Source of the DNA: Pseudomonas capeferrum
Lineage (GTDB): Bacteria; Pseudomonadota; Gammaproteobacteria; Pseudomonadales; Pseudomonadaceae
Assembly: GCF_000731675.1 (NCBI RefSeq)
Contig: NZ_JMIT01000003.1
Location: 602,058 to 666,057 of the forward strand
Reading direction: 5' to 3'
Length of the DNA: 64,000 bases
Shown here: piece after piece, positions 17,396 through 26,677 of the stretch
How positions within the stretch are numbered: the stretch's first letter is position 1
Layout of the letters: the number at the start of each line of letters is the position of its first letter
Notes under the pieces: generated by a model
The model's input: the letters and a program-made list of their open reading frames with translations, nothing else
Told to the model about the DNA's origin: nothing
The model's database searches: none
Position numbers and translations under genes: made by a program

Positions 17396-18478
17396 TCAAA
17401 TCAGGATTTTGCCGTGGCGCACGAAGGTCGGTTTGACCACCCGCACCGGGTACCACTTGCCGCGAATCTCGACCTCGGCGCGGTCGCCGGTAGCCATGGG
17501 TACACGCGCCAGGGCAATGGATTTGCTCAGCGTAGGAGAGAAACTACCACTGGTGATCTCACCTTCGCCAATACCGGTAACACGAACCACCTGATGGGCA
17601 CGCAGAACGCCGCGTTCTTCCAGCACCAGGCCAACCAGTTTTTCCTTCACACCCTGCTCGATTTCCGCCAACAGGCCAGTGCGGCCGATGAATTCGCGCG
17701 CAGCCGGCTCCCAGGCGATGCTCCAGCCCAGGTTGGAGGTCAGCGGGGTGTGGGCTTCGTCGATGTCCTGGCCGTAGAGGTTCATGCCGGCTTCCAGACG
17801 CAGGGTATCGCGGGCGCCCAGGCCACTGGGGGCGATGCCGGCCCCCACCAGGTCGTTGAAGAAGGCCACGGCCTGGTCACCCGGGAGGATAATCTCCAGG
17901 CCGTCCTCACCGGTATAACCGGTACGGGCAATGAACCAGTCGCCTTCGGCGATACCTTCGAACGGGCGCAGCTCGCGGATCAGCGCGGCGCGCGAGGGGC
18001 TCAGCAAGGCGGCCACCTTTTCACGGGCGTGGGGGCCTTGGATGGCGAGGATGGCGAGGTCCGGGCGAACCTGAACATCCACCTCGAAGCCTGCACGCTG
18101 CGCATGCAGCCAGCCAAGCACCTTTTCGCGGGTGGCGGCGTTGGTCACCAGGCGATAGCCGCCTTCGGTACGGTAGGCGATAAGGTCGTCGATAACCCCG
18201 CCCTGCGCGTTCAGCAGTGGGCTGTACAGCGCCTTGCCAATACCCGCGAGACGTGCGACGTCGTTGGCCAGCAAACGCTGCAACCAGGCAAAGGCATCAC
18301 GGCCCGTGACGTCAATGACGGTCATGTGAGAGACATCGAAGACCCCGCAGTCACTGCGCACCTGATGGTGCTCCTCGACTTGCGAGCCATAGTGCAGGGG
18401 CATGTCCCAGCCGCCAAAATCGACCGTCTTGGCGCCGAGCGCCAGGTGCAGGTCATACAGAAGCGTGCGCTGTCCCAT
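17396..18478 (-). CDS. gcvT: Glycine cleavage system aminomethyltransferase, T protein
   Basis: Tetrahydrofolate-dependent enzyme that releases ammonia and forms 5,10-methylene-THF from the aminomethyl-lipoyl group on GcvH. It has 360 residues with the start at [11 protein letters not shown], preceded by AAGGAG; the longer frame to 18583 runs into the promoter. It shows [19 protein letters not shown] and the catalytic-region [14 protein letters not shown], then [10 protein letters not shown]. It is the first gene of gcvT-gcvH-gcvP. A -10-like TACAAT lies at 18571-18576 on this strand. No glycine riboswitch aptamer is visible in the 123-bp upstream gap. Confidence 0.96.
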   Translation of the reverse strand: MGQRTLLYDLHLALGAKTVDFGGWDMPLHYGSQVEEHHQVRSDCGVFDVSHMTVIDVTGRDAFAWLQRLLANDVARLAGIGKALYSPLLNAQGGVIDDLIAYRTEGGYRLVTNAATREKVLGWLHAQRAGFEVDVQVRPDLAILAIQGPHAREKVAALLSPSRAALIRELRPFEGIAEGDWFIARTGYTGEDGLEIILPGDQAVAFFNDLVGAGIAPSGLGARDTLRLEAGMNLYGQDIDEAHTPLTSNLGWSIAWEPAAREFIGRTGLLAEIEQGVKEKLVGLVLEERGVLRAHQVVRVTGIGEGEITSGSFSPTLSKSIALARVPMATGDRAEVEIRGKWYPVRVVKPTFVRHGKILI

Positions 18479-18601
18479 GGGTTTCTCCTTCCGGGCGTGG
18501 CGAAGCGGCGGCGGTCGATGACGTTGTGTCGTCAGCTCTTCTTGTAGGACCCGCCGCGCGAATGCCGCGCATTGTAGCCGCATGGGCGCAGGCTGGCACC
18601 C

Positions 18602-20224
18602 TTAGTGTCTGTGACCGGGGCGCCGAGCCGAACGGCGGATCAGCCCGATGACCGGCAGCAGCCCCACCAGTACCAGGGTCAAGGCAGGCAGCGAGGCGCG
18701 CGCCCACTCCCCCTCGCTGGTCATCTCGAACACCCGTACCGCCAAGGTGTCCCAGCCGAACGGACGCATCAGCAAGGTAGCCGGCATTTCCTTCAACACA
18801 TCGACGAATACCAGCAGGGCCGCACTCAGTGCACCGGGCACCAACAACGGCAGATACACCCTGAAAAACAATCCCACGCCGCCGACGCCCAGGCTGCGCG
18901 ACGCTTCAGGCAACGAGGGCCGGATACGCTCCAGGCTGCCTTCCAGCGGCCCGTAGGCCACGGCGATGAAGCGCACCAGGTAGGCCAGCAGCAAGGCCGC
19001 GAGGCTACCCAGCAGCAAGGGCTTGCCAGCGCCGCCCAGCCACGTGGAGAGCGGCACCACCAGTTGGTTATCGAGGTAACTGAAGGCCAGCATGATCGAC
19101 ACCGCCAGCACTGAGCCTGGCAAGGCATAACCAAGGTTGGCCAGGCCGACCCCAGCGCGGATGCCAGCCGTCGGCGCCTGGCGTCGGGCAAATGCCAGCA
19201 GCAGCGCCACGCTCACCGTGATCAATGCCGCCATGCCGCCCAGGTACAAGGTGTGCAGCACCAGGCCGACATAGCGATCGTCCAGGTCATGCCGCCCGCG
19301 CTGCCAGAACCACACCAGCAATTGCAGCAGCGGTATGACGAAGGCGCAGGCGAACACCAGCAGGCACCAGCCGCTGGCCAGCAGCGCCTTTGCCCCGCGC
19401 AGGTGATAGAGCGCTTGCCCACGCGGCCGCTCGTTGCCGGTACGGCTGGCGCCGCGCGCACGGCGCTCGCCGTAGAGCACCAGCATCACCGCCAACAGCA
19501 GCAGGCTGGCCAACTGCGCGGCGCTGGACAGGCTGAAGAAGCCGTACCAGGTCTTGTAGATGGCCGTGGTGAAGGTATCGAAATTGAACACTGCCACTGC
19601 ACCGAAATCGGCCAGGGTTTCCATCAACGCCAGGGCGATACCGGCACCGATGGCCGGGCGCGCCATGGGCAACGCCACGCGCCAGAACGCCTGCAGCGGC
19701 GACAGCCCCAGTACCCGGGCCGCCTCCATCAGGCCCCGGCCCTGCGCCAGAAAGGCCGTGCGCGCAAGCAGGTAGACATAGGGGTAGAACACCAGCACCA
19801 ACACGATGACCACTCCACCCGTGGAGCGTACGCGGGGCAGGCGCATCGGCCCGAAGGCTTCACGCAAGGCGCTTTGCACGGGGCCGGCAAAGTCCAGCAG
19901 GCCGACGAAGACGAATGCCAGCACGTAGGCGGGGATGGCGAACGGCAGCATCAGCGCCCAGTCCAGCCAGCGCCGGCCGGGGAATTCGCAGAGGCTGGTG
20001 AGCCAGGCCAGGCTGACACCCAGGACAGTGACGCCGATGCCTACGCCCAGCACCAGGGTCAGGGTGTTGCCGAGCAGGCGGCTCATCTGGGTGTCGAGCA
20101 GGTGCGACCAGATCTGCTGGTCGATCGACTGCCACGACAGCAACAGGACGCTCAGGGGCAGGAGCACCAGGGCAGCGATCAGGGCGACCGGGAGGTACCA
20201 GCGGCGTTGGGGGGTGTGGGGCAA
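18602..20224 (-). CDS. fbpB: Iron(III) ABC transporter permease, FbpB/SfuB type
   Basis: Inner-membrane permease of a ferric-iron importer. Its 540 residues carry two tandem permease halves with about twelve hydrophobic segments, the fused form normal for SfuB/FbpB. Both halves show the EAA-type loop that contacts the ATPase: EAARVLGLSPLQAFWRVALP (about residue 180) and EASRSLGVGGVGLFFRVYLP (about residue 460). It lies downstream of the binding-protein gene on the same strand, separated by a REP pair. No FbpC ATPase gene is adjacent, so the ATPase must come from elsewhere. Confidence 0.92.
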   Translation of the reverse strand: MPHTPQRRWYLPVALIAALVLLPLSVLLLSWQSIDQQIWSHLLDTQMSRLLGNTLTLVLGVGIGVTVLGVSLAWLTSLCEFPGRRWLDWALMLPFAIPAYVLAFVFVGLLDFAGPVQSALREAFGPMRLPRVRSTGGVVIVLVLVFYPYVYLLARTAFLAQGRGLMEAARVLGLSPLQAFWRVALPMARPAIGAGIALALMETLADFGAVAVFNFDTFTTAIYKTWYGFFSLSSAAQLASLLLLAVMLVLYGERRARGASRTGNERPRGQALYHLRGAKALLASGWCLLVFACAFVIPLLQLLVWFWQRGRHDLDDRYVGLVLHTLYLGGMAALITVSVALLLAFARRQAPTAGIRAGVGLANLGYALPGSVLAVSIMLAFSYLDNQLVVPLSTWLGGAGKPLLLGSLAALLLAYLVRFIAVAYGPLEGSLERIRPSLPEASRSLGVGGVGLFFRVYLPLLVPGALSAALLVFVDVLKEMPATLLMRPFGWDTLAVRVFEMTSEGEWARASLPALTLVLVGLLPVIGLIRRSARRPGHRH

Positions 20225-20263
20225 GGCTCAAGTCTCGAAGGCGATGGCGACCGCTGCGCGGTC

Positions 20264-20350
20264 GTTCGCGGGTAAACCCGCTCCTACAGGTACGGTGCCG
20301 CCGCTTGGGCTGCGCTGCACCTGTGGGAGCGGGCTTGCCCCGCGAAAGGG
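20264..20350. repeat. REP inverted pair between fbpA and fbpB
   Basis: 'ttcgcgggtaaacccgctcctacag' and 'ctgtgggagcgggcttgccccgcgaa' form a head-to-head pair of P. putida-type REP palindromes in the 160-bp gap between the binding-protein and permease genes. A structure at this spot may favour higher expression of the upstream binding protein. Confidence 0.85.
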
Positions 20351-20384
20351 CCCTTGCAGGCCCCGCAAGGATAAAGCCTGGCGC

Positions 20385-21386
20385 TTAGTTCCAGCCAGCC
20401 CGGTCCATCAACCGAATCGCTTCTGCCTGGCGCTTGCCCGCGATCTCGACCGGAATGCTGTCAGCTTTGAAGCTGCCCCAGGCTGCAACCTCGTCCGACG
20501 GTTTGACCTTCGGGTTGGCCGGGAACTCCTGGTTGATGTCGGCGAACAGCTTCTGCGCGTCTTCGCCGGTCATCCACTCGACCAGCTTTTTCGCAGCCTC
20601 TGGGTGCGGAGCATGCTTGGTCAGGCCGATGCCCGACAGGTTCACGTGTACGCCACGGTCACCCTGGTTGGGCCAGAAGATCTTCACCGGCAACGCGGGG
20701 TTTTGCTTGTGCAGGCGCCCGTAGTAGTAAGTGTTGACCACGCCCACATCGCACTGGCCGGCCTCGATGGCCTGGATCACGGCGTTGTCATCGGAGAACA
20801 CGTCGGTGGACAGGTTGTTGACCCAGCCTTTGACGATCTCTTCGGTCTTCGCCTCGCCGTGGTTCTCGATCAGTGTGGCGGTCAGCGACTGGTTGTAGAC
20901 CTTCTTCGCGGTGCGCAGGCACAGGCGGCCTTCCCACTGCTTGTCGGCCAGGGCTTCGTAGGTGCTCAGCTGTTCGGGTTTGACCCGGTCGGTGGCATAG
21001 ATGATGGTCCGGGCGCGCAGGCTCAGGCCGGTCCAGTCATGGGACGAGGCACGGTACTGCGCCGGGATGTTCTGGTCGATGATGTCGGACTTGATCGGCT
21101 GCAGGATGCCCATCTGTTCGGCCTGCCAGAGGTTACCGGCATCGACGGTCAGCAGCAGGTCGGCCACACCGTTCTCGCCCTCGGCCTTGATGCGTTGCAT
21201 CAACGGGGCTTCCTTGTCGGTGATGAACTTGATCTTGACCCCGGTCTTGGCGGTGTAAGCATCGAACACCGGCTTGATCAGCTCGTCGATGCGCGAGGAG
21301 TACACCACCACTTCCTCAGCTGCCTGGGCAGTGCCGCCGAACAGGGTCAGGGCCAGGGCGGCCAGTAGGGGCTTGCGTGGCAACAT
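20385..21386 (-). CDS. fbpA: Iron(III) ABC transporter periplasmic binding protein FbpA
   Basis: Periplasmic ferric-ion-binding protein, 333 residues. The signal peptide is [22 protein letters not shown], followed by [21 protein letters not shown], the FbpA/SfuA start. The C-terminal lobe has [15 protein letters not shown], containing the tyrosine pair expected to coordinate iron. The start is set at MLPRKP because AGGAG lies 8 nt upstream; the ORF extends 33 codons further without a signal. It is upstream of fbpB. A 6-9-6 inverted repeat in the promoter is listed separately. Confidence 0.93.
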   Translation of the reverse strand: MLPRKPLLAALALTLFGGTAQAAEEVVVYSSRIDELIKPVFDAYTAKTGVKIKFITDKEAPLMQRIKAEGENGVADLLLTVDAGNLWQAEQMGILQPIKSDIIDQNIPAQYRASSHDWTGLSLRARTIIYATDRVKPEQLSTYEALADKQWEGRLCLRTAKKVYNQSLTATLIENHGEAKTEEIVKGWVNNLSTDVFSDDNAVIQAIEAGQCDVGVVNTYYYGRLHKQNPALPVKIFWPNQGDRGVHVNLSGIGLTKHAPHPEAAKKLVEWMTGEDAQKLFADINQEFPANPKVKPSDEVAAWGSFKADSIPVEIAGKRQAEAIRLMDRAGWN

Positions 21387-21418
21387 GGAAAGCACTCCTC
21401 GGATCGTATGAGAGGCGC

Positions 21419-21439
21419 AAATGGTAGTGAATCCCATTT
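21419..21439. promoter_or_regulatory. Inverted repeat upstream of fbpA
   Basis: AAATGG-N9-CCATTT lies 33 bp upstream of the fbpA start. A 21-bp operator-like symmetry at an iron-transport gene invites a Fur interpretation, but the match to the 19-bp Fur consensus is poor (about 7 of 19), so the regulator is undetermined. Confidence 0.3.
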
Positions 21440-21500
21440 TGTCACTCACCCTTGGAGCCGTTACCGGATGTTGCAGGGGCCGCAAGGCGGACCCGTAGGC

Positions 21501-22724
21501 TCAAGGCCTGGCCAACGCCGGCAGGTCCCCGCTCAACCCCAGTGCCTGGCGCACGAACAACGCCTTGGCCTCCGGCATCTGCTCCACCAGCTTCAAGCCA
21601 CTGTTACGCAACCAGCGCAACGGCAGTGGGTTGGCCTGGAACAGCCGCTCGAAACCCTCCATCGCCGCCATCAGCCCCAGGTTGTGCGGCATGCGCCGCC
21701 GCTCATAGCGGCTCAGCACCTTCACATCCGCCAGCCGTTCGCCTCGCTCGCAGGCATTGACCAGCACCTCGGCCAGCACAGCGGCGTCGAGGAAGCCCAG
21801 GTTGACGCCCTGGCCAGCCAACGGGTGAATGGTGTGCGCGGCATCGCCAATCAAAGCCAGCCCTTCATCCACATAGCGCTTGGCGTGGCGCTGGCGCAGC
21901 GGCACGCAGACGCGCGGGTCTGCCTGCAGGACTTCACCCAGGCGCCCCTCGAAGGCCCGTTCCAGGGCCTTGAGGAAGGCCGGCTCATCCAGCGCCATCA
22001 ACTGCTCGGCATGCTCCGGCGTGGTCGACCAGACAATCGAGCACCAGTCCTGCTGGCCATCGCGCGTCAGCGGCAGGAACGCCAGCGGGCCGTCGTCGGT
22101 GAAGCGCTGCCAGGCCGTGGACTGGTGCCCCGCGCTGCAACGTACGCTGGTGACGATGGCGTGATGCAGGTAGTCCCACTCGCGGGTTTCGCAACCGGTC
22201 AGGCGGCGCACCGCCGAGTTGGCGCCATCAGCCGCCACCACCAACGGCGCACGCAGCTGGCGGCCGTCGGCCAGGGTCAGCAGCCATTCGTCACCGGAGC
22301 GGCGCAGTTGCTCCAGCCGCGCATTGGGCAGCAAGCCGATGTCGCTGTCATGCAGACGCTCCAGCAGGCCATCCTGCACCACCCGGTTCTCGACAATGTG
22401 GCCGAGTACCTGAGCGTGCACGCTGGCCGCCGAGAAGTGGATCTGGCCCGTGCCGCTGCCATCCCACACGTGCATGTCGGTGTACGGCGTGGCCCGCCGC
22501 CGGGCGATACCGTCCCAGGCGCCAAGGCGCTCGAGAATGCGCTGGCTGGCCGCCGACAGGGCACTGACACGCGGCTCGAACGCGGCCTCGTTATCGTAGG
22601 GTTTGACCGACAGCGGGCTGCCGTCGAGCAGGAGAATGTCCAGGCCACTGTGGCGCAACGCCAAGGCCAGGGCGCTGCCGACCATACCGGCACCGACAAT
22701 CAACAGATCTGCGCGCATTTCCAT
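21501..22724 (-). CDS. ubiI: FAD-dependent ubiquinone biosynthesis hydroxylase, UbiI/VisC type
   Basis: Flavoprotein monooxygenase of the UbiH/F/I family, 407 residues, expected to hydroxylate the ubiquinone ring. The Rossmann motif LLIVGAGMVGSALALAL starts at about residue 7. The second FAD motif LALIGDAAHTIHPLAGQGVNLG is near residue 290, with the DG motif in PLVVAADGANSAVRR. It is the last gene of the leftward pepP-ubiH-thioesterase-ubiI unit, 3 bp after the thioesterase stop. Assignment to UbiI rather than UbiF comes from Pseudomonas gene order and the usual use of Coq7 for C6 hydroxylation; it is not provable from sequence alone. Confidence 0.82.
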   Translation of the reverse strand: MEMRADLLIVGAGMVGSALALALRHSGLDILLLDGSPLSVKPYDNEAAFEPRVSALSAASQRILERLGAWDGIARRRATPYTDMHVWDGSGTGQIHFSAASVHAQVLGHIVENRVVQDGLLERLHDSDIGLLPNARLEQLRRSGDEWLLTLADGRQLRAPLVVAADGANSAVRRLTGCETREWDYLHHAIVTSVRCSAGHQSTAWQRFTDDGPLAFLPLTRDGQQDWCSIVWSTTPEHAEQLMALDEPAFLKALERAFEGRLGEVLQADPRVCVPLRQRHAKRYVDEGLALIGDAAHTIHPLAGQGVNLGFLDAAVLAEVLVNACERGERLADVKVLSRYERRRMPHNLGLMAAMEGFERLFQANPLPLRWLRNSGLKLVEQMPEAKALFVRQALGLSGDLPALARP

Positions 22725-22727
22725 GCC

Positions 22728-23210
22728 TTACGCCTGCCTCGCTTGCGGCTTGAGCCGCACGTATAGGGTTTTGTCGACCCGCGCCACCAGCTCGCCGGCA
22801 GCGTCGCGGATATCCACCTGCAAACGCGGCAGGCACTTCTTGCCGGTGGCGGTCTGCTGGCGGATCTCGTCCAGCAGGGCGTCATCGAGGTGGAACTCGG
22901 CGTACACCGGGCCTTTGCCCGGCGAGATGAAATCGATGCTCGCCGCCTTGTCCCAGACGATGTATTCACGCCCCAACTGCTCGATCAGCAGCAACATGTA
23001 GAACGGATCGACCATCGAGTAGAGGCTGCCGCCGAACTGGGTACCGACGTAATTGCGGTTCCAGCGCGTGAGCTTCATGCATACCTTGACGCTGCGCATG
23101 TCCGGGCTGATGTGCTGCACACGGATACCGGCGCCCAGGTACGGTGGGTAGAGGTTCAACAACCAGCGCAACATACGGGCCCGGCGCGCCAGCCTGCGCG
23201 GATTGCTCAT
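22728..23210 (-). CDS. DUF4442/YiiD-type hotdog-fold putative thioesterase
   Basis: A 160-residue cytoplasmic protein with the hotdog-like pattern MKLTRWNRNYVGTQFGGSLYSMVDPFYMLLL typical of DUF4442 proteins, related to acyl-CoA thioesterases (shown in part; the motif spans about residues 41-75). No catalytic assignment is possible from sequence. Its start overlaps the ubiH stop by 4 nt and it is followed by ubiI after 3 bp, so it is translationally embedded between two ubiquinone hydroxylase genes. That placement suggests a role linked to quinone or lipid metabolism, but this is inference. Confidence 0.8.
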   Translation of the reverse strand: MSNPRRLARRARMLRWLLNLYPPYLGAGIRVQHISPDMRSVKVCMKLTRWNRNYVGTQFGGSLYSMVDPFYMLLLIEQLGREYIVWDKAASIDFISPGKGPVYAEFHLDDALLDEIRQQTATGKKCLPRLQVDIRDAAGELVARVDKTLYVRLKPQARQA

Positions 23211-24406
23211 GCCTGGCCTCGCGGGTCGGGGCGCGTACCCAGGCCCATGGCCTGGCGGGCAAACCAGCTTTTCGCCGGGGGCAACAGGTCGAGGCCGAGC
23301 AGGCCGATGTTGCGCCCTGCGGCCAACAACGGCTGGTTGCTGCCGAACAGGCGCGTAACCTGGTCGGAAAAGCCGATGGTCAGGGCCTGATCCAGGCGCT
23401 GACGCTGGTGATAGACGCGCAAGGTAGCCAGGTCTCCGGGTTGCTGCGGGCCCGCCAGCAGCGCTTCGGCCAGTGCCTGAACGTCACGCAGCGACAGGTT
23501 GAAGCCCTGGCCGGCAATGGGGTGCAGGCTGTGCGCGGCGTTGCCCAGCACCACCAGGTGCGGGCGTACCTGCTCGTCGGCTTCGACCAATGCCAGCGGG
23601 TACAGATGCCTTGCCCCCACCTGGCGCAATGCGCCGAGGCGATAGCCGAAGGCGTCCTGCAGCTCGCGCAGGAAGCTGCGCTCATCGATTTCGGCCAGCC
23701 GCTGCGCGTCCATGCCCTGACGGGTCCAGACCAACGCACAGCGGTTTTCCGGCAACGGCAGCAGCGCCATCGGGCCTGCCTCGGTGAAGCGCTCGAACGC
23801 CTGGCCGCGATGGGCCTCGCCAGGCGTGATGTTGGCGATCAAGGCGCTTTGCTCATAGGGCGTGCGGCGCACATGAATGCCCAGTTGCTCACGCAGGCCG
23901 GAGCGGCCGCCATCGGCCAGCACCGCCAGGTCGCAGTCCAGGCTGGTGTCGTCATCCAGCTGCAGACGGTAACCGCCTTCGATGGCGTGCATTGCCCGCA
24001 CCTCGGCGGGGCAACGCCAGCTCACCACGTCACTGTCGAGCCCCTGCCACAGGCACTGGCCAAGCCAGGCGTTCTCGACCACGTAGCCGAGCGCTGGCAC
24101 GCCCTCCTCGACGGCATCCAGGCGCGTGGCGCCGAACCGGCCGCGGTCGGATACCTGAATCTGCCGGATCGGTTCGGCGCGTTGGCCGATGGCCTGCCAC
24201 AGCCCCAAGTGCTGGTAGATCTGTTGTGTGCCAAACGACAGCGCCGAGGAGCGCGCATCGTAGCTGGGCTGGAAGTTGTCGCCAGGCGCGAACGGCTCGA
24301 TCAGCAGGATCTTCCAGCCGCGCGCCTTGGCCCCGGCTTGCAGGGCCAAGGCCAGGCTCGCGCCGACCAGGCCGCCGCCGATGATCGCCAGGTTTACTCG
24401 ATTCAT
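23207..24406 (-). CDS. ubiH: 2-octaprenyl-6-methoxyphenol hydroxylase UbiH
   Basis: FAD-dependent aromatic hydroxylase of ubiquinone synthesis, 399 residues. The N-terminal dinucleotide motif is LAIIGGGLVGASLALALQ, the substrate-side motif is YDARSSALSFGTQQIY (diagnostic of the UbiH/F/I family), and the second FAD motif is LVVLGNAAHSLHPIAGQGFNLS. It is paralogous to the ubiI-type gene downstream. ATGA overlaps tie it to pepP upstream and to the thioesterase downstream, so it sits in one translationally coupled operon. Confidence 0.93.
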   Translation of the reverse strand: MNRVNLAIIGGGLVGASLALALQAGAKARGWKILLIEPFAPGDNFQPSYDARSSALSFGTQQIYQHLGLWQAIGQRAEPIRQIQVSDRGRFGATRLDAVEEGVPALGYVVENAWLGQCLWQGLDSDVVSWRCPAEVRAMHAIEGGYRLQLDDDTSLDCDLAVLADGGRSGLREQLGIHVRRTPYEQSALIANITPGEAHRGQAFERFTEAGPMALLPLPENRCALVWTRQGMDAQRLAEIDERSFLRELQDAFGYRLGALRQVGARHLYPLALVEADEQVRPHLVVLGNAAHSLHPIAGQGFNLSLRDVQALAEALLAGPQQPGDLATLRVYHQRQRLDQALTIGFSDQVTRLFGSNQPLLAAGRNIGLLGLDLLPPAKSWFARQAMGLGTRPDPRGQA

Positions 24407-25737
24407 GCCGCGTCCTTGCGCGCAGCCTGCATCAGCGCCTCGATCTCGGTGACCGTGCGCGGCACGCCGGAGGTCAGAATTTCACAGCCTTGCCTGGTCA
24501 CTACCACGTCGTCCTCGATCCTTATGCCGATGCCGCGCCACTTCTTCGCCACCGCCTGGTTGTCGGCGGCAATGTAGATGCCCGGCTCGACGGTCAGCGC
24601 CATGCCGGGCTCCAGCACGCGCCACTGACCGCCCACCTTGTACTCGCCCACATCGTGCACATCCATGCCCAGCCAGTGCCCGGCGCGGTGCATGTAGAAG
24701 GCGCGGTAGGCTTCGCTTTCGATCAGCCCCTGCACATCGCCCTTGAGCAGCCCCAGTGCCACCAGGCCCTCGGTGATGACCTGCACGGTCGCCTCGTGGG
24801 CGTGGTTCCAGTGCTTGCCGGGGGCGATTTCGGCGAAGGCCGCAGCCTGGGCCTTGAGCACCAGCTCGTAGATGGCCTTCTGCTCGGGCGAGAAACGCCC
24901 GCTGACCGGGAATGTGCGGGTGATGTCGCTGGCATAGCAGTCGATTTCGCAGCCCGCATCGATCAACACCAGGTCGCCATCCTTGAGCGGGGCGTCGTTC
25001 TGCTGATAGTGCAGGATGCAGCCATTGCGCCCGGCGGCGACGATCGAGCCGTAGGCCGGCATTTTCGCCCCGCCCTTGCGGAACTCGTAATCCAGCTCGG
25101 CTTCCAGGCTGTACTCGTGCAGCCCGGCCCGGCATGCCTGCATGGCACGCACGTGGGCGCGAGCGGAAATTTCTGCGGCAGCGCGCATCACTTTCACTTC
25201 CGCCGCCGATTTATACAGGCGCATGTCATGCAGCAGATGATCCAGCGCAACGAACTCGTTCGGCGGCTGGGCACCAAGGCGCGCCTTGGAGCGGATCACG
25301 TTGATCCAGTCCATCAGCCGGCGGTCGAACTCGGGGTTGCTGCCCATGGCGCTGTAGACCCGCTCGCGGCCTTCGATAAGGCCCGGCAGGATCTCGTCGA
25401 TGTCGGTGATCGGGAAGGCATCGTCGGCGCCGAAATCACGCACCGCACCTTCCTGGCCGGCGCGCAGCCCTTCCCATTGCTCGCGCTCGGGGTTGCGCTC
25501 GCGGCAGAACAGCACGTACTCGCCATGTTCCCGGCCGGGGATAAGCGCGATGACAGCCTCAGGCTCCGGGAAGCCGCTGAGGTACTGGAAGTCGCTGTCC
25601 TGGCGGTACACGTGCTCGACGTCGCGGTTGCGAATGGCAACTGCGGCGGCGGGCAGGATGGCGATGCTATTGGGGACCATCTGCGCCATCAGCGCCTTGC
25701 GCCGACGGGCATACTCGGCCTTGGGAATGTGGCTCAT
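24403..25737 (-). CDS. pepP: Xaa-Pro aminopeptidase PepP
   Basis: Dimanganese M24 peptidase that removes an N-terminal residue preceding proline. It has 444 residues, with an N-terminal creatinase-like domain (about 1-170) and a C-terminal pita-bread fold. Metal ligands are visible in LIDAGCEIDCYASDITRTFP (two Asp), HRAGHWLGMDVHDVG (His), VEPGIYI (Glu) and GIRIEDDVVVT (Glu). It heads the pepP-ubiH-thioesterase-ubiI run, 21 bp after the ygfB-like gene on the same strand. The same pepP-ubiH neighbourhood is conserved in enterobacteria. Confidence 0.95.
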   Translation of the reverse strand: MSHIPKAEYARRRKALMAQMVPNSIAILPAAAVAIRNRDVEHVYRQDSDFQYLSGFPEPEAVIALIPGREHGEYVLFCRERNPEREQWEGLRAGQEGAVRDFGADDAFPITDIDEILPGLIEGRERVYSAMGSNPEFDRRLMDWINVIRSKARLGAQPPNEFVALDHLLHDMRLYKSAAEVKVMRAAAEISARAHVRAMQACRAGLHEYSLEAELDYEFRKGGAKMPAYGSIVAAGRNGCILHYQQNDAPLKDGDLVLIDAGCEIDCYASDITRTFPVSGRFSPEQKAIYELVLKAQAAAFAEIAPGKHWNHAHEATVQVITEGLVALGLLKGDVQGLIESEAYRAFYMHRAGHWLGMDVHDVGEYKVGGQWRVLEPGMALTVEPGIYIAADNQAVAKKWRGIGIRIEDDVVVTRQGCEILTSGVPRTVTEIEALMQAARKDAA

Positions 25738-25758
25738 GGGCAGACTACCCCCGGTTGA

Positions 25759-26319
25759 TCAGTGCAACGATGGCTTGGACGCGGGTGCGGCCGGCTTGGC
25801 CAGCTCGGAGAACAGCAGCAGCGGCGCTACGCGCAGGTATTCCATGACTTCCATGTAGTCGCTCTCGCCGTCTTCAGACTCTTCGAGGGCTTCTTGCACC
25901 TGCGAGATGGCAACCAGGTCCTGCAGCACGTCCTTGGCCTCGGTGGAAAGCTCCTTGCCACCTGCGTTCAGGCCGAAGCCGGTGATGAAGCCCTGGCACC
26001 ACTGGCCCAGCGCCGCAGCGCGGTCGGCCAGCGCGGCGTCATCGGTGGGCAGCAGCAGGACGATGGCCATGTCATCGCTGGTCAGCTCGCCCTTGACCAT
26101 CTCCTGCAGGCCGATCAGGGCATTGCGGACAGTATCACCGGGTTCGTTTTCCAGCAGTTGGGCGGCGTCGGCCAGCCAGGCGTCGGCATCGAAGCCGGCA
26201 CCGGCGCAACTGCGCCCGACCAGCAAGCCGTGCAGCTCGGCAGGAGTGACAGGGTGGCCATTGCTGGAAAGCAGCATGGCGAAGGCGATGTAGGGCGATT
26301 GGGTATTGGGCATGGGCAA
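25759..26319 (-). CDS. ygfB: YgfB/UPF0149 family protein
   Basis: A 186-residue all-helical cytoplasmic protein of the UPF0149 (YecA/YgfB) family. The pattern [28 protein letters not shown] at the N-terminus and [16 protein letters not shown] in the middle are typical. A second in-frame ATG at 26313 is an equally likely start. YgfB has been tied to beta-lactam resistance control in P. aeruginosa (established there, not visible here). It is first in the leftward run to ubiI and divergent from the TIGR02449-zapA pair. The intergenic gap carries a -10-like TAGAAT. Confidence 0.88.
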   Translation of the reverse strand: MPMPNTQSPYIAFAMLLSSNGHPVTPAELHGLLVGRSCAGAGFDADAWLADAAQLLENEPGDTVRNALIGLQEMVKGELTSDDMAIVLLLPTDDAALADRAAALGQWCQGFITGFGLNAGGKELSTEAKDVLQDLVAISQVQEALEESEDGESDYMEVMEYLRVAPLLLFSELAKPAAPASKPSLH

Positions 26320-26458
26320 CTAGGCGCCAGACGGCGCAATGACTAGAATGGAGACCTTGTATCCTAGCACCGGCAGGCGCGCCAAGACCATCGGCACTGG
26401 CCGTCGCGGGCCAGGGAGAGGCATCATCGCCAGGTGACTGAACGACGGAGCGATTCGA

Positions 26459-26677
26459 GTGCAACCCACGCAAGAGAACGACCTGCAAGCGCTGATGAGC
26501 CGATTCGAGTTGCTGATCGAACGTGTCGAGCAACTAAAACGGCAAAATGCACTCCTAGTAGCTCAGGAAAAGTCCTGGCGCGAAGAGCGCGCCCACCTCA
26601 TCGAAAAGAACGAGATCGCAAGGCGCAAGGTCGAGTCGATGATTTTACGCCTCAAGGCTCTGGAGCAAGACTCATGA
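26459..26677 (+). CDS. TIGR02449 family coiled-coil protein
   Basis: A 72-residue protein that is almost entirely coiled coil (LMSRFELLIERVEQLKRQNALL and REERAHLIEKNEIARRKVES). It starts at GTG with GGAG 8 nt upstream; an internal ATG at codon 14 would cut the helix. The stop overlaps the zapA start (ATGA), so the two are translationally coupled. By context and helical form it is probably a cell-division accessory protein, like the ZapB class, but that is inference. Confidence 0.85.
   Translation: MQPTQENDLQALMSRFELLIERVEQLKRQNALLVAQEKSWREERAHLIEKNEIARRKVESMILRLKALEQDS

Noticed and set aside
16886-18547. 553-codon plus-strand ORF over gcvH and gcvT
   Set aside because: Spans two conserved opposite-strand genes and the gap between them; shadow frame.
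18479-18601. Glycine riboswitch upstream of gcvT
   Set aside because: The 123-bp gap has a promoter-like TACAAT and a ribosome site but no tandem aptamer-like architecture.
21419-21439. Fur box upstream of fbpA
   Set aside because: The symmetry is real but matches only about 7 of 19 consensus positions, so it is reported only as an inverted repeat.
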